Shown here in pieces: positions 11,386 through 21,749 of a stretch of 64,000 nucleotides of DNA. Source of the stretch: Archegozetes longisetosus (taxonomy: Eukaryota; Arthropoda; Arachnida; Sarcoptiformes; Trhypochthoniidae); NCBI GenBank assembly GCA_018873245.2, contig JAEMBT020000001.1, positions 13,592,220 through 13,656,219 on the forward strand. Reading direction: 5' to 3'. Positions within the stretch are counted from its first letter, which is position 1. Every line of letters starts with the position of its first letter. The translations under genes were made by a program, and so were the position numbers. The notes below the pieces were generated by a model. The model worked only from the letters and a program-made list of their open reading frames with translations, was not told where the DNA came from and ran no database searches.

Positions 11386-12306
11386 TTAATTGATCTGACT
11401 ATTTTTACAGTAATCCCAAATATCGTCATATTTAACATCGCAAAGAAACCCGCTCAATTTGTTTCTGTATTTTTCTGCATCCTTACAAATCCAATCTGCA
11501 CGAGAATCACACGTCAATCTTATATAAGAGCAACCACTCTGTGAACAATAATGCCCACCAACTTCTAAAAAATTAGCTCTATCTAGAAGTATTTTGAAGC
11601 TGTTTTCGTCGAGAAATTGGTAGTTGTTATAAGTCAAGTCTACAGCCAGTGATTTACTCACAGATTCGAACGCATCGACTGCTATACCATTGTTCGGGAT
11701 TGAATCTGACGACATATATAACTTCTTTAGATTCGGAAGTTCCGCAAATGCTTTACTTCCAATACTTTTGATTTGATTACTTCCCAAATACAGGTCCTCG
11801 AGTTGGGGCAGAGAATCAAACGCTTTTTCGGGGACAGTTGACAACAGGTTGCCCGGAATCCAAATCGATTCAATATTATTGAATTTGTTGAAAAAGTTGT
11901 AGATATCGCGTTCATATGGAGGATCATTGGAAATATAATTATTCCATAAACTCAAGTTTGTTGTGACAGAATAAGTAGCGTTGAAGGCATTCGGGTGAAT
12001 ATACTGTAAATTCTGATTCATCGTCATATCTATCGAAACAAACTTCAAAGTCTGAATTGCATTTTCAGGAATTTCAAGAAGACTCGAACATTCGAAAATT
12101 TCTAACTTATTGAAAATAGTTGTATCTGGAATTAGAGGCCCAACTCTGTCAAAGACACCTTTAATATCGAATCTTCCGCGAACGTCTTGACAAGTGATAG
12201 TCTTCTTATGCTCGTTACACGAGCAGGGAGACAATTTTTCGGCTGGTGGACAAACATCAGCCAAACTGAAACCACACAATATTAGTACTAAGAAATATTT
12301 GATCAT
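11386..12306 (-). CDS. secreted leucine-rich repeat protein, intronless
   Basis: 306 residues. Signal peptide at 1-16 (MIKYFLVLILCGFSLA). A cysteine-rich N-cap follows (CPPAEKLSPCSCNEHKKTITC) and then irregular LRRs. The clearest are IPENAIQTLKFVSIDMTMNQ, IPGNLLSTVPEKAFDSLPQL and EDLYLGSNQIKSIGSKAF. A C-terminal cysteine cap (C-x-x-x-x-C spacing, then LTCDSRADWIC and DYCKN) closes the solenoid. The arrangement resembles arthropod proteins annotated after the non-catalytic LRR subunit of Oplophorus luciferase. That name describes similarity only; no light-producing role is implied. The homologue at 58.1-59.4 kb shares the N-cap and overall plan. It is probably an extracellular binding protein with unknown ligand. 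Confidence 0.88.
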   Translation of the reverse strand: MIKYFLVLILCGFSLADVCPPAEKLSPCSCNEHKKTITCQDVRGRFDIKGVFDRVGPLIPDTTIFNKLEIFECSSLLEIPENAIQTLKFVSIDMTMNQNLQYIHPNAFNATYSVTTNLSLWNNYISNDPPYERDIYNFFNKFNNIESIWIPGNLLSTVPEKAFDSLPQLEDLYLGSNQIKSIGSKAFAELPNLKKLYMSSDSIPNNGIAVDAFESVSKSLAVDLTYNNYQFLDENSFKILLDRANFLEVGGHYCSQSGCSYIRLTCDSRADWICKDAEKYRNKLSGFLCDVKYDDIWDYCKNSQIN

Positions 12307-12382
12307 TATTATTGAAGTTCAAAAATTCCAATACGACTTGGTTATGATCAAAAAAACTTTTACGCTTAAGTAGTCAGTCCTG

Positions 12383-12393
12383 TCATATATAGG
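12383..12393 (-). promoter_or_regulatory. TATA box of the LRR gene
   Basis: On the minus strand CCTATATATGAC lies about 80 bp upstream of the LRR start codon at 12306. That spacing suits a TSS near 12358 and a short leader. Confidence 0.45.
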
Positions 12394-13090
12394 TATAACT
12401 TAGATTTGTGTGAATGTAACAGCTGCTTGACTGATAAATTTTTTATTTAATCAACATGTACAAAAAGCGTTTGTCAATTTCATAATCAACTTATGGATAA
12501 AAATATCTCTCATAATATTTATGAAACTTCAAGTTACATTGTCTAAGATATTTTTATTACAGACTTTTCGTCTCGTAACTCAACCAACATGAAAATTAAC
12601 TTTCGTACGAAGAGAATAGTTAGCTTCTGTGGAAGCGCAGCACACTGACTCATCGATGAAGTTTATGCGATCAATGAGATATACAAAATGTAAAGTAATG
12701 ATTTTCTTCATCTCTAGAGCAGAGGCTGTAATAGATACAGCAAAATCGACTTCATATTTGGGTTTTATGTCAAAAAATACACCAAAGCTTCTTATCTTCA
12801 AAGAAGATAGAATGGATAAAATTAAAACTAACTATAGTATACTTACCAAAAAAAGATACATATATGACATTTAAAATAATTAAAGTTTAATACAATTATA
12901 CATTTCTTAATAAATTAGATTTTATTTAGAAATCACGTGAACAGTATTTGAATAAGAAGAAACTCAAGGTTAATTTCATTCATCTTTCTCTAAAAATAAA
13001 CAGAGTAACCTATGGGTTCTATTTATGCATAAACCCCGAATGGTTGGAAAATTTTAATAGGACTTAGGCCTTCTTTTCTTATACATAGTA
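12394..13090. other. intergenic, no gene recognised
   Basis: Overlapping short open frames on both strands at 12580-12874 show no family motif or splice context and are taken as chance. Confidence 0.4.
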
Positions 13091-13513
13091 CAGGCCTCGC
13101 CAAACCATGGCTCGCCAAACTTTAATTCATGGCTCACGTAGACTTTCGAGAAAATATAAGAATCAGCTCTTAAAATCATTTCTAAAAAAAGCCTTAGTAT
13201 TCTATACAATCTGTATTGAAATTTCTTAAATGATATTTCTTGTACTAAAGTGGAAGAACTGTCATTGTTCAATTAGTGGTTTTATTGTTTGTAGTTGTCA
13301 TTCATTCCAAGAAATGAAATCATATAGATTGTAACTGATATATTTTCTCATTTAGAGATTGAGTCACGCTTTCATTAGCGATTCAATTTTTAGCATCAAA
13401 TTATTGATATAAGTAATTGCTAAATGAACTTTTCAATAAAATTACTTTTTAGCTCTCAGCCCAAACTGTTTTCACTTTTCGGCTCTTCAGTGAGAAAAGT
13501 CTGGCGAGCCCTG
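13091..13513. mobile_element. degenerate hAT-type MITE, 423 bp
   Basis: Left end CAGGCCTCGCCAAAC and right end (other strand) CAGGGCTCGCCAGAC form inverted repeats of the CAGGGCTCGCC class. The flanks ACATAGTA and ACACAATA match at 6 of 8 positions, consistent with an aged 8-bp duplication. No transposase is inside. Confidence 0.6.
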
Positions 13514-14157
13514 ACACAATATTTTATATATAACTTAAGCTGTATTATTTGTTTAGTAATATTCCGCTAATTTTCACTGAATAACTATTATTCTGATAAA
13601 TGATTTGCATTTTATCTAAATTAAAATGTTCGGTAAAATGCTCTGTTTTCATTTGCTCATTATTACCCAAATTCATTCAGATGTTTAATGCAATTTTTGT
13701 ATAAGACCACGTCTTAAATACTATTCGAATGAAGTGAACGTCAAATTGAATGTTCTATTAATTCTTGCAAAATATTACAAATACCTGAATCATTTGAGCT
13801 AAGACTAAGTTTTTTAGACATTTCTAAAGTTAATTGCAAAGAATTGCAAAATTGAAGACATTACAAAGCATAAAGGTGTTGAAGGAATAAAAATTGCATT
13901 ACTTTGGAACTGTTTTTCACTTATTATTGCAATAATTTCATGGCATGAATAGGCAGTATTCGTTATTTTGGAAGTATTTCTGGAGAAAATTTGAATTTTT
14001 ATTTTGCATGCAATGTTGATTACATGCCATTATTTTGATTGTAAAAGTTAATTGATCAGAGAACAGCTCTTAACACTTTGAAAGAATAATAGCTTTATGA
14101 CTTTCATCTTTGTGATTATGATTTGTGACTTGAGTCAATTTCATAGCATATAAAGAG

Positions 14158-14166
14158 TATAAAAAG
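14158..14166 (+). promoter_or_regulatory. TATA box of the cysteine-rich peptide gene
   Basis: TATAAAAAG lies 77 bp upstream of the first ATG of the secreted peptide gene, the expected place for a TSS near 14190. Confidence 0.55.
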
Positions 14167-14234
14167 AGTCTTTTTGATATAAAGTCTATACCAGAATCAT
14201 CTGATTATTATAAAGTAATTAATACTAATATTAA

Positions 14235-14535
14235 ATGATTTTTAAGATGAAACTTTTGGTCGCCTTCGCTCTTGTCTGTCTTTTGATTAGTTTGGTTTCA
14301 GCCGATTCGCCGAAGACTCAAACCAAATTGGGATCTCCTCAAGAGAATATCAAGGCAAATTGTATGTATTGTTCTTTATATGATTTTACCCAAAACAAAT
14401 ACTTTTTCTTTATGTTTAGTGAACTCGGCATCAGGATGCAAAGCTTACTGTCTTGGAGCCTGTTATGGCTACTGCTGTACTTCTTACTACCCTTACTGTG
14501 ATCCAATCGGTGGTCTATGCGTCTGCCACTGGTAA
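14235..14535 (+). CDS. secreted cysteine-rich peptide, defensin-like, two exons
   Basis: Exons are 14235-14361 and 14420-14535; the 58-nt intron starts GTATGT and ends TTTAG, and frame is kept (codon TTG across the junction). The 80-residue product has a strong signal peptide (KLLVAFALVCLLISLVSA), a polar propeptide-like stretch (SPKTQTKLGSPQENIKAN), then a compact tail with eight cysteines. Their pattern is C-3-C-3-C-3-CC-6-C-7-C-1-C, rich in Gly and Tyr and ending VCHW. Eight cysteines after a signal peptide suggest four disulfides, as in antimicrobial or toxin-like peptides; function is inferred only. Translation may begin at the ATG at 14235 or at 14247. Reading through the intron gives a misleading open frame to 14501. 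No homologue recognised by eye. Confidence 0.82.
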
Positions 14536-14777
14536 CCAACGGAACCAGCCTCCAATCGTATCAGGAATAAGTACTTTTGATTGCGAAAAGTAATGTATTG
14601 CAATCAAAGTCCAGGCTAATGATTATTAATCTAGATTGAAAAAATTTTTAAAAATTTAAAGTTTTCACTGTAAATTTATGATCCTTATGTAAAAAATATT
14701 CTAATTGTTTTTGAATTTTATAAAATAACTGCTAAATCTGTCCCTGAATCTCACAGTGTTATAAATATAAAAATATA

Positions 14778-15153
14778 CCTCACGACAAAAAAATCCGGAA
14801 AAAGTAAGTGTAAAGTTTTTAATGAAAGTTGCAGTATTTTGACCTCTAATTTATCACGAGAATGCATCTGACTCTAATTATCACAACTAAAAAGAAATGA
14901 CAACTTAGTTCGGTCTCCCTCCGCAGCTATACGCTTTTCAATGCGTTCTTTCATACGACTTCTATAAGTCTAATTATAAATTGTCTCATATCTGGTTTAT
15001 CTTCGCGACTCACAGTTGAAATTTTTTTGGTTGAAAATTTCTCAATAATATCCTTTATTATTCTCCATAATTCTCCAAGTGTTCAATCGGGTTTAGGTCG
15101 GAAAAACTAATTCTCAAAATATGACATGAGTTTCTGGATTTTTTTGTCGTAAG
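14778..15153. mobile_element. Tc1/mariner-like MITE, copy 1
   Basis: Left end CCTCACGACAAAAAAATCCG and right end (other strand) CCTTACGACAAAAAAATCCA form inverted repeats. A second, inverted copy lies at about 24280-24539 with recognisable similarity through the interior (GGTCTCCCTC, CTAATTATAAATT). TA precedes the element, suggesting Tc1/mariner, but the duplication on the right is not clean. Confidence 0.65.
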
Positions 15154-16207
15154 GATTACTGAAACTAATTTTAAATGTTATTATATAGTCAATCGTAATG
15201 CTCAATTTTTAAATGAGAATTGAAATAGAATTACAAAATAATGGATAAATATTAATTAAATACTTGAAGATTTTAACTAAATATTATATTGAATATAAGC
15301 TCAGTTATAAATCAATATCATCCATTTGCCCTATTGTTGTAGATGACGCCCTTATTTTCATAAAGTTAGGCTTATGCCATTACAGTTTGGCCAACCAAAC
15401 CATAACTCAACAACAGAGATAGAGACAAGGATAACTTTTGATTGGAAAGCACTGTTAATTTCTGGTTTTTGAAAATAATTTGAGAAAATCTCTTTTCTCA
15501 CCAGATCCGACTGCTATGAAGATGATAGTCTATACTAAGACATATAGAGATAGCCATATCTGTCCGACGTCGATACTTCCCGAATTGATTAGACCTTTTT
15601 CTCTGGGTTTAAGATTTGCTCTTATGATAAGTGCATAATAAGCAGTTATATAAACTACTGGTATTGTGGCCGCACCTTCGAGTAACCAATTTTTAAGAAC
15701 AATGAATAGAAATTGTGAGTTTATGATTACAGTAATTGTAGCCAAACACTTTGACGGTCAAATTTCCATAGTTCTATCTTTATTTTCATCAAAATCAGAA
15801 AATTCGAATTATGCTTTGAAGTGTAGGAACACCAGAATTCAGGGCGTATAAGTGACTTTTCCGAGGAGGGCTCGGGGACGTATTAAAGCCATTTACGGGG
15901 CGAACTTCGTGGCAAAAAATGTTACACTATATATTGTTTTCAAAATTTTAAACTTTATTAAAAATTATAAATTCAATGCAATTTATTTCAATACAAATTA
16001 AAATGGATTGCGTCTATTTTTTCAATGTTTTCAACAGTTTATTTTAAGTTTTTAATCAGATAAAAATAGTTTGAATTTAGAAAAGATTTCTGTTTCTATT
16101 GGTAGTAAAGCGCATACAATCTTTTAAGTATCATCGAAATCTATTGATAGTATAATTTCAACGAATAGTATAGTACAATAGCTTGTAATATAACAAGTAA
16201 CGGTATA
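15154..16207. other. intergenic between MITE and terpene locus
   Basis: It holds a minus-strand open frame at 15530-15745 with two hydrophobic stretches, not assignable to a family, and otherwise AT-rich DNA downstream of the terpene synthase. Confidence 0.35.
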
Positions 16208-17095
16208 CTACAATAATGAATTGTATCTTGAAGTAACGATAGACCACTCCAAATTGCCAGTAACTACCTTTTCCATATTTTGAAGGTACGTTCTTAGTGA
16301 CTTGTAGGAATCCAGTGAACACATCAACTCTATCTTATTTTTAAATTTAGAGTAGCTGTCCCTTATCTCTTCTATGACACTATTTTGATCCTTAAAGAAC
16401 AAGATATTGAAGTCTTGATAACCTTGTAACACATCCTTGTTGTAAGAGAGGAGATCGTTTTGTAAACTAGCAGATTTTATCGCATATGATAGTGCCTCTC
16501 TAAAATCATTATTGTGAAAGAACGTCTCATCGGAAAGAGAGATTCCAGTAATAAACTCTAAGAATGTAAATGTATAGATGCCTCCACAATCAAGATATCT
16601 AGTCTTTTTGTAAGAATCCAAGTTATACTTAGAGTTCTTTTCAGAATTGAGTACAATCAAGGCGTTATTTATGAAACGAGATGACTGTTCAGGAGTGAAG
16701 TAACGTTTCATGTCTTGGTACAGATCATAGAAAGCAATCATGCACACACGAATCTCTTCATTTTCTTCTTTGTTAAGTAGCAATAATAGCTCGAGAGTCT
16801 TTTCGTCCATGCGAATTAGTAATTTAAGAAACTCTGTGATGTTCCGAAGCTTGTCTGAAGTAAGTCTGTATCGATCCACCAAGTCATCTATGAAAAAACC
16901 TGCGTCCATAGTTTTGAAAGTAAGGAAAAACTCTTCGTCTGATTTAATTCCTGGGTAGGCGTAGCTACAATAAGCTACACTGTCTCTCAGACTTGGATCA
17001 GAACTAAAACGCTCTATTGACCAGTCATAACATCGCTTTCGAAGCTCGTTAGATATTGGGTATAGAGCTACTGGCGAGTTTGAAATGGAAACGGC
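16208..17095 (-). pseudogene. class I terpene synthase domain (C-terminal half of prenyltransferase-cyclase fusion)
   Basis: Reading from about 17092, the frame gives PVALYPISNELRKRCYDW, then AYPGIKSDEEFF, the Asp-rich Mg-binding motif DDLVD (16874-16888), YKKTRYLDCGG, the second metal motif NDLLSYNKD (16433-16459, N-D-x-x-S-x-x-x-D) and the terminal EWSIVTSRY. These are the standard landmarks of bacterial/fungal-type class I cyclases, which ionise a prenyl diphosphate and cyclise it; both metal motifs are intact. There is no usable ATG before the metal motif: the first Met (16909) sits seven residues before DDLVD and a TGA in this frame lies at about 17107. The N-terminus is supplied in another frame by the upstream prenyltransferase segment. 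Product unknown. Marked as pseudogene because of the frame break at about 17085-17095, although a base error cannot be excluded. Confidence 0.85.
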
Positions 17096-18088
17096 TCAAC
17101 TTCGATGAATTGTAGCTTCTTGACATAGGAAGGATGCTCCTTCTCATTAAACTCAGTGCTCTTCAACTGCTTCAGTATGTCATCTGCTAGATGAATTGTA
17201 TCTTTTACTGTTTCGTAGAGTGAGAGGATGATCTTGAATAACGATGCCATTGCTTGTCTCGATGTCTCAAAAACGCCCTCCTGTTCCAACATGATGATAT
17301 TCCTGTTTTTATCCTCCAAAGTTATGCTCTTCTTCTTGTAGATCTTCTGGATCTTGTCTCGGCTCTTGGACTGTATGAGCGGAAATGATCACTTAAGTTC
17401 ACTAAGAACACTACCAACCCCTTTCAATTGATGGTATGAAGATGACTCCAAGTTGATGTAGTCATCTTTAATATGTAAGTAGTAACCAACCTTGCTTACT
17501 AGGTCCTTAAGTATAACCAGTGTCTTGTTATCGGTCTCAGCAGTCGTAAACAAATGCAACAAATCAAGGATGCAGTTGAAGAAAGCTCCAGTTTTATAGC
17601 CAACTATCTCTTTATAACTGTCATTATTTGGTCTTGTGAAGAAAATGTTCAGTAGAACATATCCAATGGATGTCCATACTCTGTCCTATGTTAAGAGCAA
17701 TGAGAGTATCGATCAAGATCTTGATAGCCTTATCTCTTGTCTCAATCAACTTGATTGATAGACTAGCTGTTGACAAAGCTGTCAAAAATCCGAGCATTCC
17801 AGCATTTACAGTAAGAGCTACACCGTACACAGTGTGAGCTACAGGTAATCCTCTTCTTATCCCACTCTCATCTTTGACATCATTAAGAATAAAAGAGGAG
17901 TTATGAATCAAGTCAACCAAGTCTTCAATTAAATTCTTATTGTCATCTTTTACCCTGAAGATAACATTGGGGACATTAATGAAGTCAGTTGTTATCTTCT
18001 GTCCATATCGCTTACGAGAGTACGTCAATGGTTTTAATGTCAAATTCCTGAAGAATAGTTCCCGATCTTCATTGCTTGAGTGGTCCAT
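17068..18088 (-). pseudogene. polyprenyl diphosphate synthase (GGPP-synthase-like) domain, N-terminal half of the fusion
   Basis: From the ATG at 18088 the frame shows LKPLTYSRKRYGQK, DLVDLIHNSSFILNDVKDES (residues 57-76) and GIRRGLPVAHTVYG (77-90), as in GGPP synthases, then GQSMDIHW. A frameshift near 17630-17650 follows. The next frame carries FTRPNNDSYKEIVGYKTGAF and the second Asp-rich motif KDDYINL (about 17450-17470). An in-frame TGA at 17389-17391 interrupts the segment before SFPLIQSKSRDK. The tail (ETSRQAMASLFKIIL, DTIHLADDILKQL) is the usual C-terminus and runs without a stop into VEPFPFQ, the start of the cyclase. Two substrate sites are altered: first motif NDVKD instead of DDxxD, and the GKxxR-type IPP site reads GQKIT. 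Such enzymes extend FPP to GGPP; this copy is probably inactive. Confidence 0.85.
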
Positions 18089-18105
18089 TGCTTAGATAAT
18101 AGTTA

Positions 18106-18600
18106 AAATTTGATAGAATTTTAATACTTTGCAAACAACTTTGTGAATGATTTTGAATTGAACTTTTGCACACTATAGTCTCTGCGATGCTATAAAACTA
18201 TATAAATCTTTACTTTCTTAGCTCATAGCAATTTGAATAATATATTTTTAATAGTATTAATAATATCAACAGTTAATTTTCATCAAATACGTCAATGTCA
18301 GAAATAATTCTTAACGTTAACTCAATATTAATTTTAAAGTATTGATGTTTATCATTATAATTCACAATTACTCAGCTTTTTATATGATATTAAAAAAAGT
18401 TGAAAATGAAGGTTGTATCTCCGTATATTCCTGTTGCCAAAATAAATCATGGTATGATCTGATGAATATTTAAGTAAAAGTCGAGTAATAATAATTTAAA
18501 ATAACTATCACATAAATTCAATTCCAAGATAAAATGTAAGGCGAATAACTAATTAGGGTTATGGGCACTGTTTTAAAAATCAAAGAGTCTTAAAACCGAT
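18106..18600 (-). promoter_or_regulatory. upstream region of the prenyltransferase-cyclase gene, duplicated at 41.05-41.57 kb
   Basis: This block immediately precedes the gene start at 18088. It is recognisably similar, in the same orientation, to 41050-41570 over about 500 bp; shared stretches include a TGATTTTGAnTTnAACTTTTnCAC-type segment, GATGCTATAA, and a region around TTTATCATT. TATA-like sequence (TTTATATAG on the minus strand, near 18190-18200) could set the TSS. The shared block includes both promoter and leader. Confidence 0.5.
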
Positions 18601-19111
18601 TAATTAAAGCTTTTCATTAAATTAAAATAGCTCAATAATATGCATAATTTAAATAAATTTTTTTTTAAATTTAAAGGTCACATTCTTTTGATGTCGAGCT
18701 TATTGCAAATTTTTTTAATAATTATTCACTAGTGAAGTGTTAGTACTCATACACAGATAGTATTACAAGACATGAAACAAGCAAACTTATCTTTTTTAAG
18801 TAAAAAGAAACTTACGAGAAAGAAAATATCTGGAAGAAAATTGACTGAAGTAATATTTCTGGTTTATGCTCTAGAGAATAATGCATTCCACAACTGAAAA
18901 CAAGTATAGGTCATCGATTAATGTTCAATAAACTTAAGACATTAATGGCCGAACCTAACATAACCTGGAAAAGAACCGTTATAGGACTATGGCTCAATAT
19001 GTGGAAAATCTAAAGAGATAAATTGTAATTTAGTTGAAGAAAATCTACAACTCAAACTTAAATCGAGTTAGTTCACTTCGTTGCTGGTCAATGCCGATCA
19101 ATTAGTGCTTA
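18601..19111. other. intergenic, no feature recognised
   Basis: AT-rich sequence between the terpene gene upstream block and the palindromic element; nothing recognised. Confidence 0.35.
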
Positions 19112-19113
19112 TA

Positions 19114-19776
19114 CCGGGCGTTTCATCTCAAATTTATGATTTTAATCGATCATAACTTTTGAACCAATAAAGATAGAGCCAAGCGGTTTTCACCTAAATT
19201 AACTTCGGACCTTGGGAAAACAGATGGCTGGAGACATCACTGCAGTGGCGCCCCCTATGTCACTGAAAAAAGGCTTTTGCAAATGCTTTAGGTTTGCTAT
19301 GAAAATGACCTTGAAAAATCTCAAGATCATTATAGTTGATACCAAATAAGATGATGTTATTATCCTCTAAGTTTCATGTTTATGAGTTATCATTTTCGAA
19401 AGTTACAGCACTTCAAAGATTGATTGTCCAAAACGGCAAATCAAGCTGCTACTTTCAAACAGAAGTCAAACCTTGAATTGCTGCAACTTTTGGCAATGAT
19501 AACTTTGAAACATGAAACTTAGAGAATAATAACATCACCAGATTTCCTATAAACTGCAGTGATCTTGATATTTTTTCAAGGTCATTTTCATAAAAAAATC
19601 AGGCTTTTGCAAAAGCCTTTTTTCAAAAACATAGAGGGCGCCACTAGGATCACTTTTTTCGATTATCTATTTTCCCAAGGTCCGAAGTTAATTTAGGTGA
19701 AAACCGCTTGGCTCTATCTTTATTGGTTCAAAAGTTATGATTGATTAAAATCGTAAACTTGAGATGAAACGCCCGG
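19114..19776. mobile_element. 663-bp palindromic (foldback) element
   Basis: Nearly the whole element is one inverted repeat. It opens CCGGGCGTTTCATCTCAA and closes with the inverse TTGAGATGAAACGCCCGG. The arms match well through the first roughly 140 bp (shared AAAGATAGAGCCAAGCGGTT and ACTTCGGACCTTGGGAAAA) and more loosely to a centre near 19445. TA flanks both ends (19112-19113 and 19777-19778), suggesting a Tc1/mariner-type target site. No transposase. A transcript through it would fold into a hairpin of about 330 bp. Confidence 0.85.
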
Positions 19777-19778
19777 TA

Positions 19779-21740
19779 CACTAATGCCTGAAGTCATTCT
19801 TTTAACTAAGAATGACATTCAATTGCAAATTCAATGTTTATGTATTCACGTATCTAATTTTTCACTTGTAGAGAGTATAGGGTAACTTCAATGCTATTCA
19901 AATGTAGTTTTCAATCAACAGTAAAGTCATAATACATGTGAGAAAAATAATTATATTCTGATCCAGTTATAGGTAATTCGTCGGTCAATAAGAAATAAGT
20001 TGTCTATAACTGGATTTGTCTCTATCCAATCTCTTTGACTTGTGCTTAAGAAATGACTTGCAAGCAATAAAACAATTAAAAGATAATCAATAAAAGCATA
20101 TATGCAAAAGCTATAAATTAGAGGAAAAATACTCAAAACTTACTCGAAAGTGAGAAATCAAATTCTACACTCATGTCTCTTTCATGTTTGAAATTTCAAC
20201 AAAATAATAATGATTAGCGCTGCTGGGACAGCAAGTCTAAAATTGACATAAATACACCAAAATACAGTTATGTGAGTAATGTAAAAGTATGAAGTGACAA
20301 ATTTTTTGCAAAAGTTTACGAATTGTATAAAAAAGAAATACGAGAAAAAATTTATATCGTAAGTTCTTCAATTCAAATTGAAATGCAAGTCTCGTATTTT
20401 TCAATTTTCTTTAAAAGTGTTAGAAATAAGTTTAGTATTTGATAGATTTCGATTTTTGATGTAAAGAGTTAATAATGATCTAAATCTTTTTCATAAGCAA
20501 AAATTTTGAATTTAAACATTTTTCTTTCAAATTTAGATTTCGAATTTTGCAAATATTTATTTAAATATCTTTTTTAATTGCTACGATTAATTTTGACATT
20601 TATCTAACAAATTATATCATTTCATTATTTAAATAATATCATTTTTAAGTTGAAAATTGACATAAAAAATACTTAAGAATAATAAGATTTTTTTCTTTTG
20701 CTGCCCAAATAGTTCTATAGGACTATTTTGGGCCACAATTGCCGCTCGCATACTTAAAATACCACTTATATGAAACTCTATAAAATGTTGTCATTTCTTC
20801 CATACAAATAATGTTGAAAGTTTCGCTTATTTATATATATAATAGTGTTTAAGTATCAAATCATATATCAAACTCGTGTATCAAAGAATTATCAGATACA
20901 GCATTTATGAACACAGCATTTAATTTGTTTAATTTTTAGTGCACTGAATAACTCTATTTAATTGAGATCTTAAAATTATTAAATAAAAGACCGAATTTTG
21001 AGTAAGGTTTCTATTTGTATACTTTTTCCAAAATAACGAGTATTTTGAAAACTAGCAATTTTCTTTTTACGGAGTCATTTTTTGAACTTCCTGTACCAAT
21101 TCTTCGTTGAGTGCTATTTGATGGAAAAAACAAGCATTCTTATTGCAAGTTTATATTTCAATGACTAATTTGCATGGATAATAGATATTACTTTGAGAAA
21201 AATTTTGCACAAAAGTTCAAATCATAATGAACCTCTTATAATAGCGTTTGATAAATCAGTTATTTGAAAATTTGAGTAATTTAACTTTTGACTATCTTTG
21301 ACTAACTTTAATGATTGTCTTAGATGAAATAAATCAATTACATTGTGAAACCACAGTAAATACATAGTAGTTTACCAACAATTTTTTCATTCAAGTGAAT
21401 AAAATGATTTACATTTGTTTATTTTTTGAAATTTTATGAATTATTGCTCTCAAAAATATTAGATATAGTTCAGGTGAAATATTGAGTTTATAAAGTGCAT
21501 TACACAAATATTTGTTTAAATATTAATTTTTCTCTCAGTAAAGCTAAATTTTAAATATTACTATCATATTAATTTTTGAAAGTTTTACGGACGAAAATAA
21601 GAATTATATTAATTGATAACCGGTTTATCTATTTAAAATTATAAATTATTTACTTGAAATGATTTTAATTAAAGAACATTGCCGAACCATGCCTATCATA
21701 TATTTTTAAATATATGATAACATATTTAATCACGATGTAA
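19779..21740. other. intergenic, AT-rich, no gene recognised
   Basis: No supported coding sequence. A short imperfect palindrome at about 20702-20733 (GCCCAAATAGT facing GACTATTTTGGGC) is the only structure noted. Confidence 0.4.
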
Positions 21741-21749
21741 AATGTAATA

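Noticed and set aside
15485..15745. Minus-strand hydrophobic frame (TIPVVYITAYYALIIRANLK) with a donor-like GTGAGA after GSG, resembling a chemoreceptor exon
   Set aside because: An in-frame stop lies before the donor, no neighbouring exons were found, and the similarity to the receptor at 51-53 kb is only in general hydrophobic pattern.
17624..17660. A 26-nt GT-AG interval that might be spliced to repair the prenyltransferase frame
   Set aside because: Far shorter than any plausible intron here (58 nt or more); an indel is the simpler explanation.
20702..20733. Imperfect palindrome GCCCAAATAGT/GACTATTTTGGGC
   Set aside because: Short and isolated; likely chance or an eroded repeat end.
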